DNA of 64,000 nt from JAGXRK01 sp963804005 (GTDB lineage: Bacteria; Bacteroidota; Ignavibacteria; Ignavibacteriales; Ignavibacteriaceae), in assembly GCA_963804005.1 (NCBI GenBank), contig CAWDOP010000002.1, forward strand, positions 310,001-374,000, read 5' to 3'. Numbering within the stretch: position 1 is the first letter of the stretch; every line of letters begins with the position of its first letter. The notes beneath the pieces are model-generated. The model worked only from the letters and a program-made list of their open reading frames with translations, made no database searches and was not told where the DNA came from. Shown piece by piece: positions 1-8,206 of the stretch. Made by a program: the position numbers and the translations under genes.

Positions 1-935
1 AACTTTTTCCAAAAGTTGCTGCAACAAAAAATCCTTATCTTTTCAGCAGAGTGATAGCTGTACCAATGTATTATTTTAACATTGTTATTTATCCAATCGC
101 TGAATTCATTACAGAAGTTATAAAACTTTCAATTTCCAAATTGAAGATTGACAGATCAAAATCTGCAATATCCAGAGATGAAATTCCTCATCTTACTTCT
201 ATAAGTCACAAAAAAGGAGCACTTGAAGAGGATGAACACAATCTCATAAGCAGTCTTGTTAGTTTCGGTTCTGTAACTGTTGAAGAAATAATGACTCCAC
301 GTGTAGATATAATAGCTGTTGCTACGGATGTTAAGTACGATGAACTTCTTGAAATTATAACACAATCCGGGCATAGCAGGATTCCTCTTTATAAAGATGA
401 TCTCGATGAGATATTAGGAATTATCTTTGCTAAAGATCTGTTGCCGTATTCCAGAAATCCTGAATTAAGAGTACATCTTTCATTAAAGAAAATATCACGA
501 AATGTTTTATTCGCCCCCGAAACAAAATTGATCAGCGAACTATTGAAAGAATTCCAGGAAAAGAAAATGCATCTTGCAATAGTTGTGGATGAGTATGGTG
601 GCACATCAGGCTTAGTGACACTCGAAGATATTATTGAAGAAGTTGTGGGTGAAATATGGGATGAATATGATAAAGAGGAAAATCCGATAACTTCGTTTGA
701 AGAAAATAAGTGGTTGGCTTTAGGAAAAATTTCAATTGATGAAATAAATGAAAGTTTAGGAACTGAAATAGGAAATGAGGATGAGGAATTTGATACTCTT
801 GGTGGTTTTGTCCTAAATCAAGCGGGAAGCATTCCTCAGGAAAGTTTTAAATTTACATTTAAAGGATTTCGTTACACAGTAAAAGAAATTCAGAAGAAAA
901 GAATTAAAAAAGTTGTAATTGAAAAAATAAAATAG
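1..935 (+). CDS. CNNM/CorC-type transporter with CBS pair (5' end outside window)
   Basis: C-terminal part of an HlyC/CorC (CNNM) family inner-membrane protein, a family linked to Mg2+/cation transport. The frame is open from base 3, so the true start lies to the left; the GTG at 51 is internal. The first ~35 visible residues are the end of the DUF21 membrane domain. A CBS pair follows, marked by VEEIMTPRVDI and by VDEYGGTSGLVTLEDI. The last ~80 residues, with FDTLGGFVL, are the CorC_HlyC domain. The next gene starts 9 bases downstream, so the two are probably cotranscribed. The family is clear; the ion transported cannot be told from sequence. Confidence 0.88.
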   Translation, partial: LFPKVAATKNPYLFSRVIAVPMYYFNIVIYPIAEFITEVIKLSISKLKIDRSKSAISRDEIPHLTSISHKKGALEEDEHNLISSLVSFGSVTVEEIMTPRVDIIAVATDVKYDELLEIITQSGHSRIPLYKDDLDEILGIIFAKDLLPYSRNPELRVHLSLKKISRNVLFAPETKLISELLKEFQEKKMHLAIVVDEYGGTSGLVTLEDIIEEVVGEIWDEYDKEENPITSFEENKWLALGKISIDEINESLGTEIGNEDEEFDTLGGFVLNQAGSIPQESFKFTFKGFRYTVKEIQKKRIKKVVIEKIK

Positions 936-944
936 ATTTCAACC

Positions 945-1304
945 ATGAAAAAAGGCTGCTTCGTTAAATCAATAATAATATTAACTATTTTTGTAGCAGC
1001 GATTGCATATATAATTCAATACAAGCTAGATGAATGGGTTATTAAACCGGCAAAAAAAATGTTTATGCCTGTAGTTGAGAAAAGCTTTAAGGAAGAACTA
1101 TCTTTTATTCAGGATTCGCCAGAAAAAGATTCTTTATTGAATTCTCTAAGTTTATATATAGAAGATCTTGATATTCTGAATGAATCTGATTCTGCACAAA
1201 AAATATTCTGGAATCAGTTTAAACAAATTACATCTGACAGTATCATTACAAAATCTGAACTTGAAGAGATAAAAAAAATATTAGAGACAGAAAATGAAAA
1301 ATGA
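945..1304 (+). CDS. Hypothetical membrane-anchored protein
   Basis: Not recognised. A 119-residue protein with a short lysine-containing N-terminus (MKKGCFVK), one hydrophobic segment at about residues 8-24, and a charged, acidic, probably helical remainder. It has the look of a small single-span protein with its body in the periplasm. It sits between the CNNM gene (9-base gap) and the MCE gene (11-base overlap), so it is translationally coupled to both neighbours. The context suggests a cell-envelope role, but no function can be assigned. Confidence 0.7.
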   Translation: MKKGCFVKSIIILTIFVAAIAYIIQYKLDEWVIKPAKKMFMPVVEKSFKEELSFIQDSPEKDSLLNSLSLYIEDLDILNESDSAQKIFWNQFKQITSDSIITKSELEEIKKILETENEK

Positions 1305-2202
1305 AAGAAAAACTGAAATAAGAGTCGGACTTACAGTTATAGTCGGATTGATAGTATTATTATGGATTCTCGGTTGGGCAAAAAATTTCACAATTCATTC
1401 AAATGAACAAAATATTTCCGTAAAGTTCGATAATGTTGCGGGACTTGAAATAAGCGACAATGTAACTGTTAATGGAGTTAGAAAAGGTTTTGTTAAATAT
1501 ATGAAAGTTGAGAGCAATAATGTTTTGGTGACACTTTCAGTTGATGATGATGTTGATTTGCGAAGCGATGCCAGATTCACTTTGAATATGCTTGATTTGA
1601 TGGGTGGTAAAAGAGTTGAGATCTATCCGGGAAGTTCTGATGAAAAATTAAATCTTAATGAAATTTACCATGGTGAATTTCTATCTGATATTCCGTCTGT
1701 TATGGCTGTATTCGGTTCGGTTCAGGATGATCTTGTAACTTTGCTTAAAGATATTAAAATCACTCTATCCTCAATGAATGTATATCTTACTGATAAAAAA
1801 ATGGAATCTGATATTAAAACTTCGCTTTCTAATCTTACAGAAGTCAGCAGAAAATTAAATCTTATGATTGATGAAAACAGGGAAGGAATTAAAACTCTGA
1901 CAAGCAATACAGTTGAATTAACCGATGAGGCAAAAGAGTTTATTAAAACGAATAAAGATGCAATGGGTGAATCAGTTAAAAAGATTAAAGAAGTATTGGA
2001 TAAAACTGATGATTTGCTTTTGAAAATAAACAAACTCACAGATGAAACAATTGAGCAGGAAAATGCTTTAGGCAAATTGTTATATGATGAAAAAATGATA
2101 AATGATATTAAATCTGCGTTAGATCAATTGAATAAGCTTACAAAAATTCTTATCGATCAATTACAGGGTGATGGAATTAAAGTTGATGCAAACATATTCT
2201 AA
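1294..2202 (+). CDS. MCE/MlaD family lipid-transport protein
   Basis: An MlaD-like protein of 302 residues: an N-terminal membrane anchor (about residues 10-28), one MCE domain (about 38-118, with VAGLEISDNVTVNGVRKG and LNMLDLMGGKRVEIYPG), and a long helical, probably coiled-coil tail. In the family these proteins form hexameric rings in the periplasm and carry lipids between the membranes with an MlaE permease and MlaF ATPase. Neither partner is in this window; they may lie upstream. The gene overlaps its upstream neighbour by 11 bases and runs into the gamma-glutamyltransferase gene. Confidence 0.88.
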   Translation: MKNERKTEIRVGLTVIVGLIVLLWILGWAKNFTIHSNEQNISVKFDNVAGLEISDNVTVNGVRKGFVKYMKVESNNVLVTLSVDDDVDLRSDARFTLNMLDLMGGKRVEIYPGSSDEKLNLNEIYHGEFLSDIPSVMAVFGSVQDDLVTLLKDIKITLSSMNVYLTDKKMESDIKTSLSNLTEVSRKLNLMIDENREGIKTLTSNTVELTDEAKEFIKTNKDAMGESVKKIKEVLDKTDDLLLKINKLTDETIEQENALGKLLYDEKMINDIKSALDQLNKLTKILIDQLQGDGIKVDANIF

Positions 2203-3880
2203 AATATTTTCATTAATTATATTTTTTTCATTCTCAATAATTATTAAGGCTCAAGTTCCCGGACCAATTGCAGGCAAAAACGGAATGGTAGTATCTGCAA
2301 GCGAATTGGCTTCAAAAGTAGGAATTGAAATATTGAAAAAAGGCGGCAACGCAGTTGATGCTTCTGTTGCGGTTGGATTTGCCTTAGCAGTTACTCATCC
2401 GTCTGCAGGTAATATTGGCGGCGGCGGTTTTATGGTTCTAAGATTGAATGATGGAACTTCCACCACGATTGACTATAGAGAAAAAGCACCGGGTTCTGCA
2501 TATCCTGATTTGTATCTTGATGAAAATAAAGTTCCAATTCCTAATATGAGTGAAACAGGGACAACATCATCAGGAGTGCCCGGCAGTATTGCAGGACTAA
2601 TCTATGCTCTTGAAAAATATGGAACAATGAAACTTGAGGATGTGATTCAACCTGCAATTGATTTGGCTTTGAATGGCTTTGAACTGGAGTACAGAATAGC
2701 GAACTCGTTTAAGGCCAATTTAAAAGAATTCAGCGAATATGAATCTTCCATAAAAATATTTTCAAAAAATGGTGAACCTTATCAGGCGGGCGATATTTTC
2801 ATTCAAAAAGATTTAGCTAAGACTCTGCTAACAATTAAAAAGTATGGAACTGAAGGATTTTATAAAGGTGAAGTAGCAGATCTATTAGTAAAACAAGTCT
2901 CAGAACTTGGCGGATGGATAACACTTGAAGATTTAGCAAATTATAAACCTGTTGAAAGAAAGCCTGTATTCGGAACTTATCGTGATTGCGAAATTATTTC
3001 AATGGGTCCTCCAAGTGCAGGTGGAATAGTTCTTGTTCAAATATTAAACATTCTAGAAAATTATGAATTCAACAAAAGCGATTGGGGCAGCAGTGGATAT
3101 ATACATAAGCTTGTTGAAACCATGAAATATGCTTATGCTGATCGTTCATTGCATATTGGTGATCCTGATTTCTATGATGTTCCTCAAGATGATTTAATCT
3201 CTAAAGAGTATGCAAAAGAAATATTTGCCAGAATTACTGAGGTTGCAACTCCATCAGAATTGATTGCACCAACGGATGTATTTTCTTTAAATGAAAGTGA
3301 AGAGACAACCCACTATTCGGTTGTAGATAAATTTGGTAATGCTGTCAGTACAACAACAACTATTAATTCAGGTTACGGATCAAAAGTGGTTGTTGAAGGC
3401 GCAGGATTTTTATTAAACAATGAAATGGATGATTTTAGCATTCAGCCCGGAGTTCCAAATCAATTTGGATTGACAGGTGCCGAAGCTAACAAAATTGAAC
3501 CTAACAAACGGATGGTCAGTTCAATGACTCCAACAATTGTCTTAAAAAATGATAAGCCTTATTTAATAATTGGATCTCCCGGCGGTTCAACTATTATGAC
3601 AGTTGTATTACAAGTTTTGTTAAATGTAATCGAATTTAATATGAATATTCAGTCTGCAAATGACAAACCAAGAATACATCATCAATGGATGCCTGATGTA
3701 ATTGATTATGAACCGTTCGAATTAGCTGAAGATGTTAAATTTAATTTGATTCAGCGTGGGCACAAAATAGGTTCCGAAAGAATTCTTGGAAGAGTTGATG
3801 CAATTCTGATTGATCAAGATATGGGAATTTATTACGGTTCAACCGACTCTCGTGGTTATGGTGCTGCTGCAGGATATTAA
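2186..3880 (+). CDS. ggt: Gamma-glutamyltransferase (glutathione hydrolase)
   Basis: Secreted or periplasmic Ntn-hydrolase that cleaves the gamma-glutamyl bond of glutathione and related peptides. I chose the ATG at 2186 because it directly precedes a signal peptide (MQTYSKIFSLIIFFSF); GTG 2168 and ATG 2171 are alternatives inside the MCE gene. The self-processing site ETTHYSVVD is present, with the N-terminal nucleophile Thr at about residue 374. The small-subunit landmarks MDDFSIQPGVPN and GSPGGS are intact. The length (~565 residues) is typical. Its start overlaps the MCE gene, so it is likely the last or second-last gene of that unit. Confidence 0.93.
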   Translation: MQTYSKIFSLIIFFSFSIIIKAQVPGPIAGKNGMVVSASELASKVGIEILKKGGNAVDASVAVGFALAVTHPSAGNIGGGGFMVLRLNDGTSTTIDYREKAPGSAYPDLYLDENKVPIPNMSETGTTSSGVPGSIAGLIYALEKYGTMKLEDVIQPAIDLALNGFELEYRIANSFKANLKEFSEYESSIKIFSKNGEPYQAGDIFIQKDLAKTLLTIKKYGTEGFYKGEVADLLVKQVSELGGWITLEDLANYKPVERKPVFGTYRDCEIISMGPPSAGGIVLVQILNILENYEFNKSDWGSSGYIHKLVETMKYAYADRSLHIGDPDFYDVPQDDLISKEYAKEIFARITEVATPSELIAPTDVFSLNESEETTHYSVVDKFGNAVSTTTTINSGYGSKVVVEGAGFLLNNEMDDFSIQPGVPNQFGLTGAEANKIEPNKRMVSSMTPTIVLKNDKPYLIIGSPGGSTIMTVVLQVLLNVIEFNMNIQSANDKPRIHHQWMPDVIDYEPFELAEDVKFNLIQRGHKIGSERILGRVDAILIDQDMGIYYGSTDSRGYGAAAGY

Positions 3881-3898
3881 CATAAAGGTAAATTATAA

Positions 3899-4276
3899 AT
3901 GATACTGGGAATTGGAATAGACATAATTGAAATAGACAGAATTAAGGAAAGCGTTGATAAATTTGGTGATCACTTTCTTAGTAAAATATATACTCCAAAT
4001 GAACTGGAATATTGTCTTCAAAAACATAATAAATATCAGCATCTTGCTGCCCGGTTTGCTGCCAAAGAAGCTATTTATAAAGCACTCTCTTCAGAATGGG
4101 GCAGGGAAATCAGCTGGCAGGATATTGATATTATGAATGAACCAAATGGTCTTCCTATTGCCAAATTTTCCGGTAAACTTGAAGAGTTCATTAATAAAGA
4201 TAAAGACATTAAAATATCTATGAGTCATTCAGATAATTATGTTGCTTGTGTGGCTATTGTTTATAAAATGAAGTAG
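3899..4276 (+). CDS. acpS: Holo-[acyl-carrier-protein] synthase
   Basis: Transfers 4'-phosphopantetheine from CoA to a serine of acyl carrier protein, activating it for fatty-acid synthesis. The 125 residues are typical for AcpS. The Mg-binding start GIGIDIIEIDRIKES and the FAAKEAIYKAL motif are intact, and the C-terminal ISMSHSDNYVACVAI is the usual core strand and helix. An AAAGG site lies about 8 bases before the ATG. It follows ggt by 18 bases. Confidence 0.95.
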   Translation: MILGIGIDIIEIDRIKESVDKFGDHFLSKIYTPNELEYCLQKHNKYQHLAARFAAKEAIYKALSSEWGREISWQDIDIMNEPNGLPIAKFSGKLEEFINKDKDIKISMSHSDNYVACVAIVYKMK

Positions 4277-4362
4277 TTACAAAATCTCTTGCCCTCTCCC
4301 AAAATAGCTTTGTAAAATAGTTTCCTTCTTTGTAGTTTTACTTAACTTTTTTTGTAAAACTT

Positions 4363-4560
4363 ATGATTCCTGATTGGTACAAATATTATAATTACGGTTC
4401 CATTATTGTTATTGCAGTTTTATTACTGGTTATGTTAACAAATATGGTTCCAAAAGATTCTTTTTTTGGAATATTGATTTTTTCAATTGCATTATTAATT
4501 CTCCGCATCGTATTCAGAATTTATTTTCTAATTAAATATAAAAAAGTTAAAGAGGAGTAA
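4363..4560 (+). CDS. Small two-span membrane protein, unknown
   Basis: Not recognised. A 65-residue protein whose sequence is almost entirely two hydrophobic segments (about residues 12-28 and 33-54), with a short basic C-terminal tail (KYKKVKEE). It has its own 86-base leader after acpS. Its stop codon overlaps an AGAGGAG motif that would suit the next frame as a ribosome-binding site. Codon use matches the neighbours. Confidence 0.55.
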   Translation: MIPDWYKYYNYGSIIVIAVLLLVMLTNMVPKDSFFGILIFSIALLILRIVFRIYFLIKYKKVKEE

Positions 4561-4608
4561 GTCTTCGAACGATCTCATTCCTACAATGGTAAATTAAACG
4601 CTAAAGTT

Positions 4609-5097
4609 TTGGTATTAAATCAGAGCTATGAACCCCTTTCTGTTTGCAATATTAAAAAGGCTTTTATTTTACTTTATCTTGGTAAAGCAGAACTAATCAT
4701 TATTGATGATAGAAAATCAATCCGCACAATCAGAAAAAATTATCCCTGGCCAAGTGTTATCAGAATTGCAAAATATGTTAATGTTCCGTACAAAAAGGTT
4801 GTTCTTACCAGAAGAAATATTTTGCGAAGAGATGTATATAAATGCGCTTACTGCGGCAGGGGAGATCTTCCCTTAACTGTTGATCATATCCTTCCCAAAG
4901 CCAGGGGAGGTGATGATGCCTGGGAAAATCTCATAAGTGCTTGCACTCATTGTAACAATAAAAAAGGTGATCGTACTCCGGAAGAAGCAAGAATGCCTTT
5001 GCTTAATCGTCCATTTAAACCAAATCACGTAATGTTTATTAAAAATGTGGTTGGTAAACTGGATGATAAGTGGAAACCTTATCTCTATCTATCCTGA
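4609..5097 (+). CDS. HNH endonuclease family protein
   Basis: A 162-residue HNH protein of the kind common in Bacteroidota and Ignavibacteria. The C-terminal half carries the zinc-binding and catalytic core: CAYCG, LTVDHILPKARGGDD, NLISACTHCNNKKG. The biological role is not established. The start is uncertain: the frame is open from 4561 (just after the previous stop) but contains no ATG. Residues before the TTG at 4609 read LNAKV, where relatives, from memory, begin MNAKV, so the expected start codon appears as TTA at 4594. An AGAGGAG motif lies at 4551-4557. Confidence 0.85.
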   Translation: MVLNQSYEPLSVCNIKKAFILLYLGKAELIIIDDRKSIRTIRKNYPWPSVIRIAKYVNVPYKKVVLTRRNILRRDVYKCAYCGRGDLPLTVDHILPKARGGDDAWENLISACTHCNNKKGDRTPEEARMPLLNRPFKPNHVMFIKNVVGKLDDKWKPYLYLS

Positions 5098-5167
5098 TGT
5101 CTGACTGAGATTATTACTTTCATTATTATTATCTTTCGTCATTATTTTTTAATATTAATTAAAGTTT

Positions 5168-6148
5168 ATGCTAAAAAAGCGAATTTTAAGCGGAATGAGA
5201 CCGACCGGTAAATTGCATATTGGTCATTACGTTGGTGCACTCGAAAATTGGGTCGAACTTCAAAAAGAATACGAAAGCTTTCATCTGATCGCTGATTATC
5301 ACGTTCTCACTACAGATTTGAATACCGATCAGGTATATCAGAATTCTATTGAAATGCTGATTGATTGGTTGTCTGCAGGATTAGATCCTGGTAAAAGTCC
5401 TATGTTCAGACAATCGCAAATTAAAGAGCATACCGAGTTAACTCTTATTTTCGGAATGTTAATTTCAGTAAATCGTCTTGAAAGAAATCCAACGCTAAAA
5501 GATCAGATAAGAGATCTGCATATCGATAATGTCATTTACGGTCATTTGGGTTATCCTGTTCTCCAAACTGCTGATATTCTTCTTTATAAAGGGAATTACG
5601 TTCCTGTGGGCGAGGATCAGGTTCCACATATTGAAATATCTCGAGAGATTGCTCGCAGATTTAACAATCAATATGATGAGATTTTCCCTGAACCAGAACC
5701 TTTACTTACAAAATTTGCAAGACTCAGTGGTTTGGATGGAAATACAAAGATGAGTAAGTCTTTAAACAACACAATACTTCTTTCAGATGATCCTGAAACT
5801 GTAAAAGCTAAAATGAAAAAAGCTGTTACTGATCCAAAAAAAATAAGAAAAGGTGATCAAGGCAATCCTGATATTTGTCTTGTTTTTTCTTATCATAAAA
5901 AATTCAATGCGGCAGAAGTGAAAAATATTGAGAGCGGTTGCAGAAGCGGTGAACTTGGATGTTTTGATTGTAAAATGAAATGTTCTGTAAAAATATCAGA
6001 AATGCTTGCACCGATAATTGAGAAGAGAAATCATTTTGAAAATAATCTTAATGAAGTAAAAGATATTTTAAACGATGGTGAAGCAAGAGCAAGAAAAGTT
6101 GCTGAACAGACGATGAGTGAAGTAAGAGAGAAAATGAAAATTGGATAA
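5168..6148 (+). CDS. trpS: Tryptophanyl-tRNA synthetase (predicted Fe-S type)
   Basis: Class I aminoacyl-tRNA synthetase that charges tRNA-Trp. The HIGH-type motif is GKLHIGHY (about residues 14-21) and the KMSKS motif is at 194-198. The length of 326 residues is usual. Four cysteines at about 237, 258, 265 and 268 (spacing C-x20-C-x6-C-x2-C) follow the pattern of the Thermotoga maritima TrpRS that binds a [4Fe-4S] cluster at the anticodon-binding region. I infer the same here. Its 3' end overlaps scpA by 8 bases. Confidence 0.96.
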   Translation: MLKKRILSGMRPTGKLHIGHYVGALENWVELQKEYESFHLIADYHVLTTDLNTDQVYQNSIEMLIDWLSAGLDPGKSPMFRQSQIKEHTELTLIFGMLISVNRLERNPTLKDQIRDLHIDNVIYGHLGYPVLQTADILLYKGNYVPVGEDQVPHIEISREIARRFNNQYDEIFPEPEPLLTKFARLSGLDGNTKMSKSLNNTILLSDDPETVKAKMKKAVTDPKKIRKGDQGNPDICLVFSYHKKFNAAEVKNIESGCRSGELGCFDCKMKCSVKISEMLAPIIEKRNHFENNLNEVKDILNDGEARARKVAEQTMSEVREKMKIG

Positions 6149-6869
6149 TCTATACAAAATAAAATTAGAACATTTTGAGGGTCCTCTAGACCTTTTATTG
6201 TTCTTTATCAAAAGAGATGAATTGAATATATATGATATTCCAATTTCAAAAATCACAAAAGAATTTCTTGAATATGTGAATTTTATCAAACTAATGGATT
6301 TAGAAATTGCCGGCGACTTTATTTTAATGGCTTCTACATTGATGCACATTAAAGTTAGAATGTTGCTTCCAAGAGAGATTGATGAAAAAGGTGAAGAGAT
6401 TGATCCGCGTGCTGATTTAATAAAAGCATTGCTTGAGTATAAAAAATATAAAGAGGTAGCCGAAGAATTATTATTCTTCGAAGCTAATCAACGTAAAATA
6501 TCTTTTCGAGGCAATACGGATACTGATCCGAAAGAATCTCCTGCAGAATATGAATATTTGCTAAAGAATATAACTATTTATGATCTGGCAAAAGCATTCA
6601 AGTCAGTAATTGAAGGAATAAAAGAAAAACCTGTTCACGAAATAAGAAAAATAAATATCAGCATTGATGAACAGATTCAGTTTATTTTAGATAAAGTAAA
6701 TGAACTGAAGGAAATCCACTTCCTTTCATTAGTTCACGGAATGAAGGAGAAGATAAGAATTGTAATTACTTTTGTTGCATTACTTGAACTTGTAAAAATG
6801 CAACAAGTTGGAGTAAAACCATCAATTAATTTTAATGATTTCATAATTCATTCGATGATAAATGGATAA
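6141..6869 (+). CDS. scpA: Segregation and condensation protein A
   Basis: Kleisin subunit that bridges the SMC heads in the bacterial condensin complex with ScpB. The N-terminal FEGPLDLLLFFIKRDELNIYD is the hallmark SMC-neck-binding segment, and the C-terminal ~80 residues form the winged-helix half. The start is a TTG overlapping the end of trpS by 8 bases, and the 3' end overlaps scpB by 8 bases, indicating tight translational coupling. SMC itself is not in this window. Confidence 0.94.
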   Translation: MDNLYKIKLEHFEGPLDLLLFFIKRDELNIYDIPISKITKEFLEYVNFIKLMDLEIAGDFILMASTLMHIKVRMLLPREIDEKGEEIDPRADLIKALLEYKKYKEVAEELLFFEANQRKISFRGNTDTDPKESPAEYEYLLKNITIYDLAKAFKSVIEGIKEKPVHEIRKINISIDEQIQFILDKVNELKEIHFLSLVHGMKEKIRIVITFVALLELVKMQQVGVKPSINFNDFIIHSMING

Positions 6870-7515
6870 AATATACACTAACATAATTGAAGCGCTGATT
6901 TTTTCAGCTGATGAACCGTTAACTCAAATTGAAATTATTCGTGCGATAAAGGGAATTGACGGCGAAGAAATTGATATTACACCTGAAGACGTAGAAACCT
7001 CTGTTAATGAATTAAATAGTAAATATGAGTCATACGCAGTTCCATTTAAGATTAGTAAGGTTGCAAAAGGTTATTTACATTCCACAAGAGAAGAATTTGC
7101 AAAGTATGTCGGGTTTTTATCATCAGAAAAAACAAAAAGAAGATTAAGCCAGGCAGCATTAGAAACTCTTGCCATCATTGCTTACAAGCAGCCTATAACT
7201 AAACCGGAACTTGAGTCGATAAGAGGCGTAAACTCGGACTATATTCTTAGTACTTTGCTGGAAAAGAAATTAATTACTATTACTGGGCGCACTGAAACAG
7301 TTGGCAGACCTCTTCTTTACGGCACTACAGATGAATTTTTGAAGTATTTCGGACTTTATAATTTGACTGATTTGCCAAAGCCAAGAGAAATTGAAGAAAT
7401 TATGCAGGATGATGACTTCATCGAACAAAAAAATAGAATAATGATGAACGCTATTGAAGAGGATCTTGTGAATACTGTTGAGAAAGGTAATGAAGATGCC
7501 GGTGAGACTGAATAA
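6862..7515 (+). CDS. scpB: Segregation and condensation protein B
   Basis: Winged-helix partner of ScpA in the SMC-ScpAB condensin complex. The 217 residues begin with IIEALIFSADEPL and contain the conserved core LSQAALETLAIIAYKQPITKPE and the VGRPLLYGTTDEFL wing, all typical. The ATG overlaps the scpA stop by 8 bases, and the 3' end overlaps the pseudouridine synthase start by about 20 bases. The trpS-scpA-scpB-rluB-dacB run is one tightly packed operon. Confidence 0.95.
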   Translation: MDKIYTNIIEALIFSADEPLTQIEIIRAIKGIDGEEIDITPEDVETSVNELNSKYESYAVPFKISKVAKGYLHSTREEFAKYVGFLSSEKTKRRLSQAALETLAIIAYKQPITKPELESIRGVNSDYILSTLLEKKLITITGRTETVGRPLLYGTTDEFLKYFGLYNLTDLPKPREIEEIMQDDDFIEQKNRIMMNAIEEDLVNTVEKGNEDAGETE

Positions 7516-8206
7516 GTTTATTGCGGAAAGTGGAATATCGTCCAGAAGAAAAGCTGAAGAATTTATTTTGCAGGGAAGGGTAACTGTTAATCGGAAAACT
7601 ATAACTGAGCTTAGCTTTAAAGTTAACCCTGATGAAGATGAAGTTTTTGTTGACGGCGAAAGGATAAAACAAAAGCAATACGTTTATTATCTTCTAAACA
7701 AACCCAAAGGTGTTATTACCACAACTGATGATGAAAAAAACAGAATGACAGTTGTTGATTTGATTAAGACTAATCAAAAAATATTTCCGGTTGGAAGATT
7801 AGATTACAATACAACAGGAGTTTTATTTTTAACTAATGATGGTAACTTTTCAAATCTTCTTACTCATCCCAAGAACAAGATTCTAAGAGTTTATGAAGTT
7901 AATCTTGACAGAAATTTAGAAGATGATGACAAATCTACTTTGTTAAAAGGCGTTTATATTGAAGGTGAAAAGGGAGTTTTTACAAAAGCTGAATTTCCGA
8001 AAATTAAAGATCGCAAAAGATTGATTGTAACCTGCACCGAAGGAAGAAACAAATTTGTTAAAAGAATGTTCGAAGCTTTGGGGTATACTGTTGTTTTACT
8101 AAACAGAATTAGTTTTGCAGGTATGGTTGCTGATATTCCTTTAGGTACATATAGAAAGCTAACTACTTTAGAAGTAAAAAATCTATTTAAGAATTATGCT
8201 AAATAA
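7496..8206 (+). CDS. rluB: RsuA/RluB-family pseudouridine synthase
   Basis: rRNA pseudouridine synthase with an N-terminal S4 RNA-binding domain (RLNKFIAESGISSRRKAEEFI) and a catalytic domain with GRLDYNTTGVLFLTNDG, whose Asp is the nucleophile. The scpB linkage is the usual one for the rluB branch, so large-subunit rRNA is the likely substrate, but rluB and rsuA/rluF are hard to separate by eye. I chose the ATG at 7496 because an AAAGG site lies about 8 bases before it; TTG 7478 and ATG 7490 are alternatives. Overlaps scpB and dacB. Confidence 0.92.
   Translation: MPVRLNKFIAESGISSRRKAEEFILQGRVTVNRKTITELSFKVNPDEDEVFVDGERIKQKQYVYYLLNKPKGVITTTDDEKNRMTVVDLIKTNQKIFPVGRLDYNTTGVLFLTNDGNFSNLLTHPKNKILRVYEVNLDRNLEDDDKSTLLKGVYIEGEKGVFTKAEFPKIKDRKRLIVTCTEGRNKFVKRMFEALGYTVVLLNRISFAGMVADIPLGTYRKLTTLEVKNLFKNYAK

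Noticed and set aside
1722..2075. A 117-residue antisense frame in the MCE gene
   Set aside because: It lies wholly opposite a clearly coding MCE/MlaD gene and has no ribosome site or recognised domain.
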